Assembly (NCBI GenBank): GCA_037178675.1
Contig: JAYMGJ010000544.1
Coordinates: 1-18,871, forward strand
Direction: 5' to 3'
DNA from: Scleroderma bovista
Taxonomy: Eukaryota; Basidiomycota; Agaricomycetes; Boletales; Sclerodermataceae
DNA: 18,871 nt
Below the pieces are notes generated by a model that saw only the letters and a program-made list of their open reading frames with translations, was not told the DNA's origin and made no database searches. This document shows, piece by piece, positions 8,647-17,712 of the stretch; the stretch's first letter is position 1, and each line of letters begins with the position of its first letter. The position numbers were made by a program, and so were the translations under genes.

Positions 8647-10600
8647 ATGCCACACGACAGAGCAAACCAACACAAGCGAATCGACTTTCCCCCGTTCCCC
8701 CCTCCTCCACCCGGTGTCGTCATCACCCCTTTCAAAGACTTCATCCCCGCGGGATATGCTCGCACCGTGGACGAGCAAGGCAAGGTCATCGAGGTAGACG
8801 CGCATGCCGGTCTGCCCACCGTAAAACTCGCCACAGAGGAAGAAGCCCTCCAGCGACAGAAAGAAAGAAAGAAACGAAGACATGCAGGACAATGCACCGA
8901 TGCGAATGGCAGACTTATCCCCTGGTGGGAGGAATGGGAACAAGGCGAGCACGAGCGCACCATGAGCGTCTCCTTTCGCGATGGGTGCGTGCATTCGTGT
9001 ATATGCGTTGTCTGCGCGCTGAGCGGGTGTCAGCACCTTTGCGTGTTTTGCGGATCGCGTGCATCAGGCTACCGATGACTTCAGAGTCGGACGGCCGTGG
9101 CCACAGATCGCGCTTGGTGTGCGATCCATCTGGGATCACGTACGCACTCTCATATCATTCCCCCACTAGTACTCACCCACCACTTGCCCAGTTCCGCATT
9201 TACTTAGGTCTCCTGACTTCGATGCCCGTGTATCGCAGACCCAAAGCAAAGGAGCGCAGATTAGACCATCCAGATGTTGGCTACGTCAACGAGCCGTCAG
9301 AAGACGAAGCCGATCATGATATGCCCCGAGCAAGGCATACGATTAACCTGTCCATTGTACAGGACACACTGGAACAAACTGCCCAGCCCGGTAAACAGCT
9401 CGAACCGGATAATTTCGAGGAATCGAGTGAACAGAAACAGTTGCTTTGTGCGTTTACTGACGATATCGAGAAAGGCATCATGATTTTTTTTGGCGCGTAT
9501 ATGCGCGATTCGAATTTGATATGGTGAGTGAAGTTCACCCACCCACTCTACGCTTTTTAGTTCTTATCGAATTTAGGTCCGAACCCAACCTATTCATCGC
9601 ACCCACCGTTCTCCATTTCTTCCTTCGCTTCATGCTTCGAAACGACGTTTTCTACGATTCGCCTTCCCACACCGACAATCTCATCCGTGCGATCAGCGTC
9701 GCAGAGCTGGCGATTAAAGAGCTACCCCTCACTGCCCAGATCGGACAGGCTCTTCCTGGGAAATTCGATCTCGCGTGTAGAGAGCACTGGGGAAGAAGGG
9801 GAGATCGAAGTGTACATATCTCAGCTGTGGATCCCGTCGTAGACTTGGCGTCCTACGAGGACTTTTCAGGTGCACCCGATGTGGATGTGGATGTTCCTCC
9901 TGCATCCGCGACATCTGACGATACCGAGGGCACCTTTCAGACTTGGTCCTCATGGACAGACGATTCTGTTCCATCTTTATGCAATATTTTAGGTCAGACG
10001 AAGTTCCCGCATGAATACGCACCGTGCATCGTCGAGCACTCGACACGCCGTATCCACGCTGTGGTCCCTCCAATGCACCAGGACCAGCACGATGTCGCGG
10101 AGTTGGGATCGGAAGACGTAGGGGCCCTCGAAAGGCGATTTGCAAGAGTGATATTGCACCCGTGGGTCCTCAGCGAGAACGAAGCCACCGAGGAGTTTCA
10201 AGCGCCAGTTGTTGTTCCTGTATCGTGTACGTGTGGGCCCAGCGACCGCGATCCGAACCTCCCCGCACCCGCACCCACCCAGGAGCACGCACACATGCAT
10301 GGACATGGACAGGGGAAAGAGCATGATCCATATCGCGACGCAGTCACGCTACTAGTTGAGCCGTCGCATGTACCGCTTCTGAGTGTAGGTATGGGTCTGA
10401 GTGGGACGTGGGTAGGACTTGGACGTGCATCGTTGCTGGTGCGGGACGAGGGGGAGCGGGGGACTATTACCGGCGGAGGGGATTATTGGTACATCGAGGA
10501 TTTGATGTCTGTCTTTCCGAGTTTTTATGCGGAGAGTGAGGGTGTTCTTGGGAGGGTTGTTCGGGGTGCTGGGGATGCGGATGACGACGTCGTGGACTAA
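8647..10600 (+). CDS. Arb1-like protein (Argonaute siRNA chaperone complex subunit)
   Basis: Four exons (8647-8988, 9068-9139, 9192-9523, 9577-10600) join in frame to 589 residues. In fission yeast Arb1 acts with Arb2 and Argonaute in loading siRNA for heterochromatin. Features resembling this family are FIPAGYARTVDEQGKVIEVD near the N-terminus, a basic helix (QRQKERKKRRH, about 69-79), TDDFRVGRPWP (116-126), FRIYLGLLTSMPVY (139-152), VLHFFLRFMLRNDVFY (about 260-275), LPGKFDLA, and near the C-terminus GGGDYWYIEDLMSVFPSFY. Acidic and His/Gly-rich stretches (HAHMHGHGQGKEH) lie between. The end of exon 1 is the weakest point: a donor at 8989 keeps ATDDFR, while GTGCGT at 8985 joined to a later acceptor would also keep frame. 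The family call rests on recalled resemblance across several blocks, so Arb1-like is preferred to a firm orthologue name. Confidence 0.6.
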
Positions 10601-10809
10601 GGCTAGTTGATGTCGCTGATGGATTGTCCTGTACAAGTGCGTTCTTGCCAAAGTGACACCTGGCGTTGTAGCATACTATCGAACAAGGAAACTTGCGGCG
10701 GTTCTGGGTGAAGCGACTCATTGCAACTTGTGACTCTCCGAGATCGGCTGCCACGAGCGCTCAGCATTTAGCCAGTTACTGCCCTCAAACTTTGGTCAAT
10801 TTCTTGACG

Positions 10810-13307
10810 ATGTCTCGCGAAAACCAAGACGACGGCAACAACATCTTCGTCAAAGATGGCCGTCCCATGCGGTTCTTCTTCCACTCGAGTGTCAAAGAAG
10901 GAATTGGAAGAATCACAGCGATCATCCGAGCAAGTTCCTTACTCTTTCTTGCGAACCCAGCTATCCTAACACGCTAACAGAAACACGGTGGCGAAGTCGT
11001 CCGCGTTGATCGACACACAGACGTCGTCCTCGTAGACGAGGAAGCAGACATCGGCCTCATCAGCAGACGCTATTGGTCTAACCCCGACAGAAACAAACTC
11101 AAGATACAGGTCGAACCGCGCGGGTTTGTGAAGCGATGTGTGAGGAACGGTGTATGCGAGCATAAGAAGCCGATAGTGCAGGGTATGCCTGGTCGCCCTG
11201 GGAGAAGGCGTGATGGTACAGGGTATGTCCTCCGCGTTGGTGTTCTTTTTCCGTGGCCTTGATCATAATAATGCGGTGTGCGTCGCACACAGACGGGTCA
11301 ATTTCACGCCCGAGGACGACGAAAGGTTAGCATATTATATGGCTACTATATTCCCAGACGCGGAAAGCGGTGGTCGGATGGGTAATAAGTACTACCAGGA
11401 ACTCGAGAGGCTCGTATGTCCTTCCTCCCTCTCTCATTTCCTTGCTCTGTTCTCACCCTACACCTCGCCTCACCGCTGGATTTGATTGTTGTCTATTGTC
11501 GGTGCATGCATACACGAACAGGCAGAGAACCCCGAATTCGAATGGGCAGGTCGTCATACCTGGCACTCGTGGCGCGAGCGATATAAAAACAATCGTGCAG
11601 TGTTTGATGAGAATATCGCGCGAATTGCAGCTGAGCTACTACCATACAGGAGTGAACGGGGAGGCGATAATCGCTCTAGGCAGTATAAGGCTTTGCGAAA
11701 CAGGAGGATTGAGGAGGAGGAGGAGGAGGAAGGAGAAGACGAAGAAGAAGCGGTGGAGGAGGAGGAGGAAGTGAAGAAAGTGGAAGAAGAACGATGGGAA
11801 GAAGGGGAGGAGAGCGAAGAAGAACGTGGGGCAGAAAAGAATAAGAATTGGGAACCTCCCGTACACAAAAACAAAAACGTCTCAAGCGCACGGAGGAACA
11901 AGGGTAATGACCGCATGACCCCATCCAAGACGCACGGCACCACTGGAAAACAAAAACGCGGTCGTGCCTCTGCCACTTTACACAGTCGCAGCTCTTCACC
12001 GCCAGTTAACGCAAAACGTGCACGTGCTATTTCTCGTCAACAGGACAAGGAGACATCACCTGAGATGGAGATGGAGATGGAGATTCAGGACGACGATCTA
12101 TTCGGCGACTATGCTCTTGGCATGCAAGAGTACGTTTCTTCATTGGCCCTTCACTCTACTACGTGAGGATGAACTTCTTGATGTGCTGATTGTGTTGATA
12201 TGACACAGTGCGGAAGAGCGTTCTTCGCCACGGCCTGTGTCCCCTCCAATTTTGATTATAGATTCAGACGATGGTCCCGAGATGACGCAGCGTACACTGG
12301 TCGGAACACCCACACCGATGTCACGTCCATCGCACGCCAGGGCGCATACTAGTGCGAGCAGGAAAAGGAACACGATGGAAGGGTCACCCTCATCCGGAGA
12401 AACGGTCCACACAGTGCGGGAAGCGGTCCCTTCCACTGCTGTCGCCAGTGCACCTACGAATGATCCTACCGCTGCTTCCGCTAACAATGCAGATCAAGCA
12501 TCGAAACGTGGCAAATCCCGTCGTGAACGACCAGATATGGAGAGAGAGGTATCAAGCAGGGCGCACTATGCGGAGGATGCACCATTTCGGAATACACGCG
12601 CCAGATCGAGGTCTGTTGAGCCTCAACCGATAACAAAGGTGTCTGCCCGGGACATTGCTAGGGATAAGAGCCGGAAAGCGAGCACAAAGGGAGGTGAGAG
12701 CCGGAGAAAAAGAGGGGAGTTGGGTGGTATACCTGAGGCCGAAGACCAGGACGATGTCAACGAGGGCACAGAACCAGTACCGTCTGCGGAATTGGAGCTA
12801 GACATGCAACTGGATCCGGAACTAGCGCCAAGACCGGGACAGCTATCGACGAATAAACATGCCACCCTTGTTATCCGAGAGATGCACGAAGACGAAAGAG
12901 TAGTGGAGGATTTATTGGAGGATGGTGCGAGCGGTGTGTCTAGTGGTTTATTCAGCGGGGACGATGAGAACGTGTTACCAACATTCCAGGATATTGAGGT
13001 GGATATGGAGGAGGAGTCGTTGGATGGGGATGATCAGGAAACACATCAGGTGCTAAGGGAGGCTGCAATGGCACAGGCGGGTCGTCGATCTGAGGAACGC
13101 AGACAGGTGGATGTGGGTGTGGAGGAGAATTCTTCTGTTCTGGAAGAAGAAGGCGAAGACGCTGTCAAGGAACTTCGTGCCAAGATGTCCAGCACCCGTC
13201 TTGCTCGGGCGCCGAGACCCAATACACGGATGCAGACCCGCTCTGGGGTAATTGGGACTGGGAATGCACAGGAGCCAACTGCAAGAGCACGATCAAGACG
13301 TGGATGA
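10810..13307 (+). CDS. RAP1: Rap1-like telomere-binding protein (BRCT and Myb domains)
   Basis: Five exons (10810-10929, 10981-11222, 11293-11413, 11522-12129, 12209-13307) give 729 residues with every junction in frame. Rap1 (TERF2IP) sits at telomeres through DNA or the shelterin TRF protein and controls end protection and silencing. Residues about 18-100 form a BRCT domain: GRPMRFFFHSS, GRITAIIRKHGGEVV, and the closing VEPRGFVKRCV. Residues about 124-200 match the Rap1 Myb domain: FTPEDDERLAYYM, SGGRMGNKYYQELERLAEN, then HTWHSWRERYKNN. A long acidic tract (Glu-rich, about 220-265) and a disordered, charged second half follow. No Rap1 C-terminal (RCT) protein-binding domain is evident. The first intron (10930-10980) starts with GCAAGT, a GC-AG type. 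The other introns are GT-AG, 70, 108 and 79 bases. The Arb1-like gene ends 209 bases upstream. Confidence 0.85.
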
Positions 13308-13518
13308 CCGTGTTGAACAGGTGTGTATGCTGGACGTAATTATTTACCCTGTGAGCCTGCTGAGTGCTCATGGTATGATATCAATTAGATTCCCAACCCA
13401 TGGTCCCGACTACTCGGTATTGCTGTAATCCAATGATTGGGTATTCTTCTATAAAGTTTGTCTTTTGAGTACTTGTCCTAATCCATGTAGTATGATACAT
13501 TGTCCATCAACCCCCACT

Positions 13519-13827
13519 TTACCATGGACTCAACCACCCCCTCCGACCATCCCGTTCTTCACCTCTCCCGCTCATTACCATAATCGCCCTTGTGCGTGGA
13601 ACCCCTGAAGGGGCTGCACTCTGTGCACAAGCGGATCGCGCTGGGTAAGTCCGTGATAGGTTGGGTGCCCTGGTCATATAAGTGGACAAGAATGCGTCTT
13701 CGAGGAAATGCCGTAGGACGATCAGATCGTGATGTGCTACTGCTGCTAGTAGGGACACCGTGCTGAAGCTACGGGGCTCGGCCACAGGTTTGATGGTCAC
13801 CTTGGAAGTATGAAATGGGTCAAGCAA
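13519..13827 (-). CDS. Weak hypothetical ORF
   Basis: On the minus strand an open frame of 102 codons from ATG at 13827 can be extended upstream without a stop to about 13900. The first half has protein-like composition (FHTSKVTIKPVAEPRSFSTV, then AAVAHHDLIVLRHFLEDAF); the second half is Ser/Arg/Ala-rich. I recognise no domain and could not link an upstream exon with a start in good context. It may be a remnant of a larger gene or chance. Confidence 0.2.
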   Translation of the reverse strand: MLDPFHTSKVTIKPVAEPRSFSTVSLLAAVAHHDLIVLRHFLEDAFLSTYMTRAPNLSRTYPARSACAQSAAPSGVPRTRAIMVMSGRGEERDGRRGWLSPW

Positions 13828-14195
13828 TGAATTATCTGTATTAGAATCGACAAGACCTAGATGGTCAACAATTGAGTGTGGATGTCGGAGTCGTGGTGCC
13901 AGTGGTGCACAGCAGCTTCATCTTGTAAAAATGTGCTCTAAAGAGATGACGTTCAGCGAACGAAACCCAAGATCTCGACAACGTGCGATCGTCTTGTGTC
14001 TGCCCTATAATTTGCCTTGGTCTTCGCATCTAGACTTCTAGTGCCGCCAGTCGTTGGAATGCTCGACTGCACCAGGGCCCGAGTCGTCCCGGCATGAAGT
14101 GTATCAGCGTGCTTTGCTCACGATCATATTGCACTTTGCACACTTACAATGTATGCCTCACCCACCTCGCGATTATCTGCGCCCATGACCTCTTG

Positions 14196-14203
14196 TATAA
14201 ATA
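14196..14203 (+). promoter_or_regulatory. TATA box of the proline-rich gene
   Basis: TATAAATA lies 76 bases before the ATG at 14279, whose context (CAGCCATGGCC) is close to optimal. The promoter and start look well preserved although the coding region behind them does not. Confidence 0.5.
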
Positions 14204-14278
14204 ACTCACTGCGCCACCCTCTCGCTTCCCATTCCGCCCCAGCACCACCCCCTAATTATCTATTCCATCCCTTCAGCC

Positions 14279-15180
14279 ATGGCCACTACTCCCCCGAAAA
14301 AGTCGACCTTTCGCTCACGCGTCGGGACGGTGATGCGACGCTCCTCGACTGCATTCAGTATCCCCAGTTCTACCTGGTTGTACAGGCTCAGCAACTCCCC
14401 CGCCCCCCGACTCCGATACCGCACCCACCACAGGCTCTTATCCACCCACACTCAAGCGCAAGGACTCCAGTTCATCCTTCACCAAACTACAGACCCCAGC
14501 TCAACCCGCTGTATCGCCGCCCAGCCCTATTCCTGAATCGCCGATGCTGCAGCCTTATCTCCTGACCCCGCACCTGCTCTCCCGAAAGGGCCGTCCCCCG
14601 CTTTCCGGAGAGGTCATCTCTGCTGAAGGTACAGAGTCAGCTCGCGGTCCTACTCCAGCACCGTCTGTACCTGAAGAAGTCCCCGCACCTCCCCCTGCCC
14701 AGCCCATTCCAACTCTCGTCGTCAACGATCCTACAGACGATGCTCCGTCAGTCTTCACCGACGAGCAGGAACTGCCCGGGAGTACCTATACCTGGAGCAA
14801 TTCCAGCCATATTGGGTCCCATTAGGGCGCCCCTGCTGCGTAGGTTTCCTGCACTTAATGTTTGCGATTGGAGTGTGAAACTGAAGGGTTGTTAGTGTCC
14901 AGGATGTCCCATTTGCTGGTTCCAAGTGTGCGCCAGCCCAACCGGCTGTACCAAAGCAGGCTGCTGTGGCCCTCTCACCTGCTGAGACAGTCCATGTACC
15001 AGAGTAAGCTACGTCGTGTATGTGTCTATGTGCATTTCTTACCGAGCCTGCAGGCCATTTGACCCACGTTCACCAAGAGACGACACGATGATGCCAGCAA
15101 CGGAACCAGTAACAATTCCACTTCGCCCGTTCCAAGAGGTCATTTCGACCCGGTCAGTCTTTTTTTTTTTGGACAAGTGA
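14279..15180 (+). pseudogene. Proline-rich disordered protein gene with alternating reading frames
   Basis: The start MATTPPKKSTFRSRVGTVMRR resembles a basidiomycete family of unknown function that I recall only loosely. Coding character then jumps between two frames. The first runs to about 14370. The second begins near 14382 (TGSATPPPPDSDTAP, LKRKDSSSSFTKLQ, SPIPESP). The first frame returns near 14546 (AAALSPDPAPALPKGPSP), and the second resumes near 14600 (LSGEVISAEGTES, IPTLVVNDPTDDAPSVF, STYTWSNSS). Further on, PAQPAVPKQAAVALSPAETV joins across a good intron (15004-15053) to EPFDPRSPRDD. No normal-sized introns explain the jumps at 14370, 14546 or 14600. The 14546 and 14600 shifts cancel each other, but the first does not. 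The start and promoter look intact, so decay is probably recent. An alternative is sequencing indels in C- and G-rich runs. The 3' end is uncertain. Confidence 0.5.
15160..15170 (+). repeat. T homopolymer, 11 bases
   Basis: An uninterrupted run of 11 T lies at the 3' end of the broken proline-rich gene. It is a likely spot for length variation or base-calling error; no function is implied. Confidence 0.8.
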
Positions 15181-15701
15181 TATCATTATGTAGCCACTGA
15201 CAAGTCAAGCTCTACATAATACACTAGATTGAAAACCCAGTTGGGCTTCGTTCCGAGGAAAAATGCTCTTATGCACTTCCCGTCAAGGACGGGGGTATGT
15301 GGGACTCCGTGAGCCTACTGGTAAACCCGTTGAAGGGCGCCTGGTAGGCGTTATACCCACTAAAACCTCAGGTTGGGAAAAGGGAGGCGAACATCTCGCA
15401 AGAGGGGACAGCATCACAGTGGACTGTCACATGGAATAATCGTGTTGCTTGTGTGATTGGTTCACGTTTCAACTCGTCTTTGGTTGGTATTTGGTATGTT
15501 CAGGATGTCTACATTGGGTAAAAAGATTTGTGAGTACATGGTCGGTGAGTGTGGTTGTTCTTGCCAGTCTGGCATTGTTCGTGTGTTTTGGTTAACTTAA
15601 TGACTCGTAATAATTGTTCTAGGGGGGGCCAGTGTGTTCTGTGTGCTTTTTATCGTTCGTGCACTACCTTGCCCAGCTGTCGTAGCGTGGGAAAACCGAC
15701 C
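15181..15701. other. Intergenic; no feature recognised
   Basis: Mixed-composition sequence between two broken genes. The frame of the downstream membrane-protein gene is open upstream of 15702 with an earlier ATG at 15549, so part of this may be 5' coding sequence or leader. The cysteine-rich translation there looks non-coding. Confidence 0.4.
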
Positions 15702-17170
15702 ATGGTCGTGGTTGCGGTTCAAGGGCCCCCCGACCCGGAATGTCCTCTGGGGGATGGGCAGGTAGTTGACTCACCCCATAGACCCTCTCGTCAACCATCT
15801 GGATACAGTCTTGGCGATCGTAGGGACTACCTCAGCAAGGTAGAGTACGCACTTCCCCAAAATTCTACTGCACTTTTCTTAACATCTCTTTTCAGCGACT
15901 GTCGTCCCGTTGTATCCCGTCCGTAGGTATCATCGGATTCTAAACGAGATGCCCTTCGATGACCTGCCCCTGTCAGGAGAAGACGATAGTGCGTTCTCAT
16001 ACCTACTTCGTTGATATCGGACGTGCTCATGTTTTTACGGAGCTCGATGGCGAGTACAGATACTGGTCCTACGTCGAGATGCACCTTGCTCATGTCGTTC
16101 TTACACCCGTCGACACAGGAGGCCGCCGACGCTCTTCATTGGTCGTATACCGATCGGCTTCTTTCGCATCCTCAACCCATCCAACCTCCGTTTAGCCAGG
16201 AGGAATGTCAGGAACTCATCAGATTCCTCAATGGTGCGGCCACGGTTCATCCCTACATTGTCTTGCCGTTTCTGATAGTTCCTCTACAGATCCTGATCAG
16301 CAATCTGGTCTTTCATACATGCTCGTGGTCGCGCGAATCCTATTACGAGTCGGTGCGTTCTGTTTTTGCATCGACTCCGTGGAAGTCTTATCTTCTACAC
16401 GCAGCACATTAGCACCAAGTCCACTTCAGGCCGCACAGACCTCTACCCCACAACACCAGTCATATGCACACTGCAAAGCACACGCCAATCCTCCGCACAG
16501 TGCTGGAAATCGTCGTCGGGATACTATGCCTAGGGATCCCGTTCCTCTTCGTCGACAGAGCGAGATACAGTAGTCATTTTGACGACAATACAGCTACGCC
16601 AAGCAGCGCTCCACTATTCGTCATCGGCGCATGTGCATGTCTCGTGGTGAGGACCGCATTCATGTTTTTGAAAGTTATACTCATCTCCAAATTCTAGTCG
16701 GCCATCATCCTCAGTGCCTCGGTGACGCTCATGACCCTGCCAGAATTGGATACTATAGCCCGGATTGGAGGTTTGGTCGCCATCTTATGCTCTGTGCTGA
16801 GCATGATCACATCTTTTGTATATATTTTCCGGTATAAATCAGAAATGGCACAGGGTGCCGCACAAACCGCTGGAGAAGGCTTTTTTCTGCTTCCTGTAAG
16901 CGTTATTACCCTTTCGCCAGTAACTGATACGGATACTGATGGGGTCTTTCAGCGCCGGAGCATCATGCTTTCGCTTCCGCTCGTGTTTCTTGCGTATTCT
17001 GCCGCTGGATTCATCACGGGCGTCGTCATATACTCGTTTAGGAGTGCTACCATCAACTTTGCTCATGCAGGAATGCCTGTCGCTGCCAAGTTTCGCGGTG
17101 GATGATGATTGGTGTTCTTGGAGCTCTGACGGGGGTGTTGATCGCTTCTGTAATGGTGTCGAGGAGGTAA
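15702..17170 (+). pseudogene. Five-span membrane protein gene with several frame breaks
   Basis: The 3' half is clear. ILRTVLEIVVGILCLGIPFLFV, a span across the exon junction at 16646/16698, VAILCSVLSMITSFVYIF, LSLPLVFLAYSAAGFITGVV and MIGVLGALTGVLIASVMV are five hydrophobic segments. Introns are 16234-16289, 16647-16697 (removing an in-frame TAG), 16896-16952 and 17044-17090. The N-terminal half reads GLPQQ from a 16-base micro-exon (15824-15839), then TVVPLYPVRRYHRILNEMPF, SAFSYLL, AHVFTELDGEYRYWSYVEMH, LHWSYTDRLLSHP and EECQELIRFL. Three frame changes have no intron solution: near 16010 (an extra T would explain it), near 16115, and near 16470. I take it for a basidiomycete membrane protein family of unknown function with a cytosolic N-terminal region. 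The start is tentative. It is either a recent pseudogene or is hit by sequence errors. Confidence 0.55.
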
Positions 17171-17712
17171 TTAAGTGATCTGTGTGTCTGTAGGTTCGTG
17201 ATATATCCTTTCGTCCTCATGACAACTTTATCATAGTCCGAATCGCCATTCATCACCAACTGCCATCTCTTCGTACCATCGGAGGCCTCGTAAACTTATT
17301 TCAGGCTTGCTGCCGAAGGCAATAGGGGATTTGAATTTCTATGTATGTATGCGACCGGGTTCCTCAGCGGAACTGGTTGAAAGCTTTGCGATGGCTGGAG
17401 CTATGTACAAGTTCACGTTCTGTCGAACGACCTCTGAACGGAATGCGTCCGAATTCCTGAACGACTGTAACCACCTTGCGAATAAAAGCAAACTCTCCTT
17501 ATAGAGGAACATCTATTTTCCTCTACGAAGAGAGTCTGGCTTAGGGAGACTTGAGAAATGCCACAGGTCCAGAAGCTGAACATTATCATACATGGCGAAG
17601 GTAGTGGCGCGCGCGTTGTCGCACCACCTGGCACCATCACGTGGTCGTGACATGAGCATACCTTGAGGCCTACATAAAGTCGGCGCGTGAATTCATTCGT
17701 CCGTGCCACAAC
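17171..17712. other. Intergenic; promoter region of the Crinkler-type gene
   Basis: No gene was recognised in about 540 bases. A weak TATA-like ACATAAAG at 17672-17679 lies 34-41 bases before the ATG at 17713, whose context CACAACATGG is favourable. Confidence 0.4.

Larger units (their letters stand above)
13308..14278. other. Intergenic, about 970 bases, no firm gene
   Basis: This is the longest gap without a firm gene. It holds the RAP1 3' flank, one weak minus-strand frame (listed separately) and the promoter of the proline-rich gene. No tRNA-like A/B box pair or repeat was found. Confidence 0.4.

Noticed and set aside
8467..9036. 189-codon minus-strand frame opposite Arb1-like exon 1
   Set aside because: It covers a well-spliced plus-strand gene and shows no motif.
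11700..11790. GGA/GAG-rich run as a microsatellite
   Set aside because: It is imperfect and fully explained as the coding of the Glu-rich tract of RAP1.
11554..11999. Serine- or leucine-rich minus-strand frames opposite RAP1
   Set aside because: They are the antisense of the Glu-rich tract in RAP1, not genes.
15702..16230. RGS domain in the N-terminal half of the membrane protein
   Set aside because: The early impression came from reading the wrong frame around 15820-15900. After splicing the micro-exon the sequence no longer resembles the RGS helix pattern.
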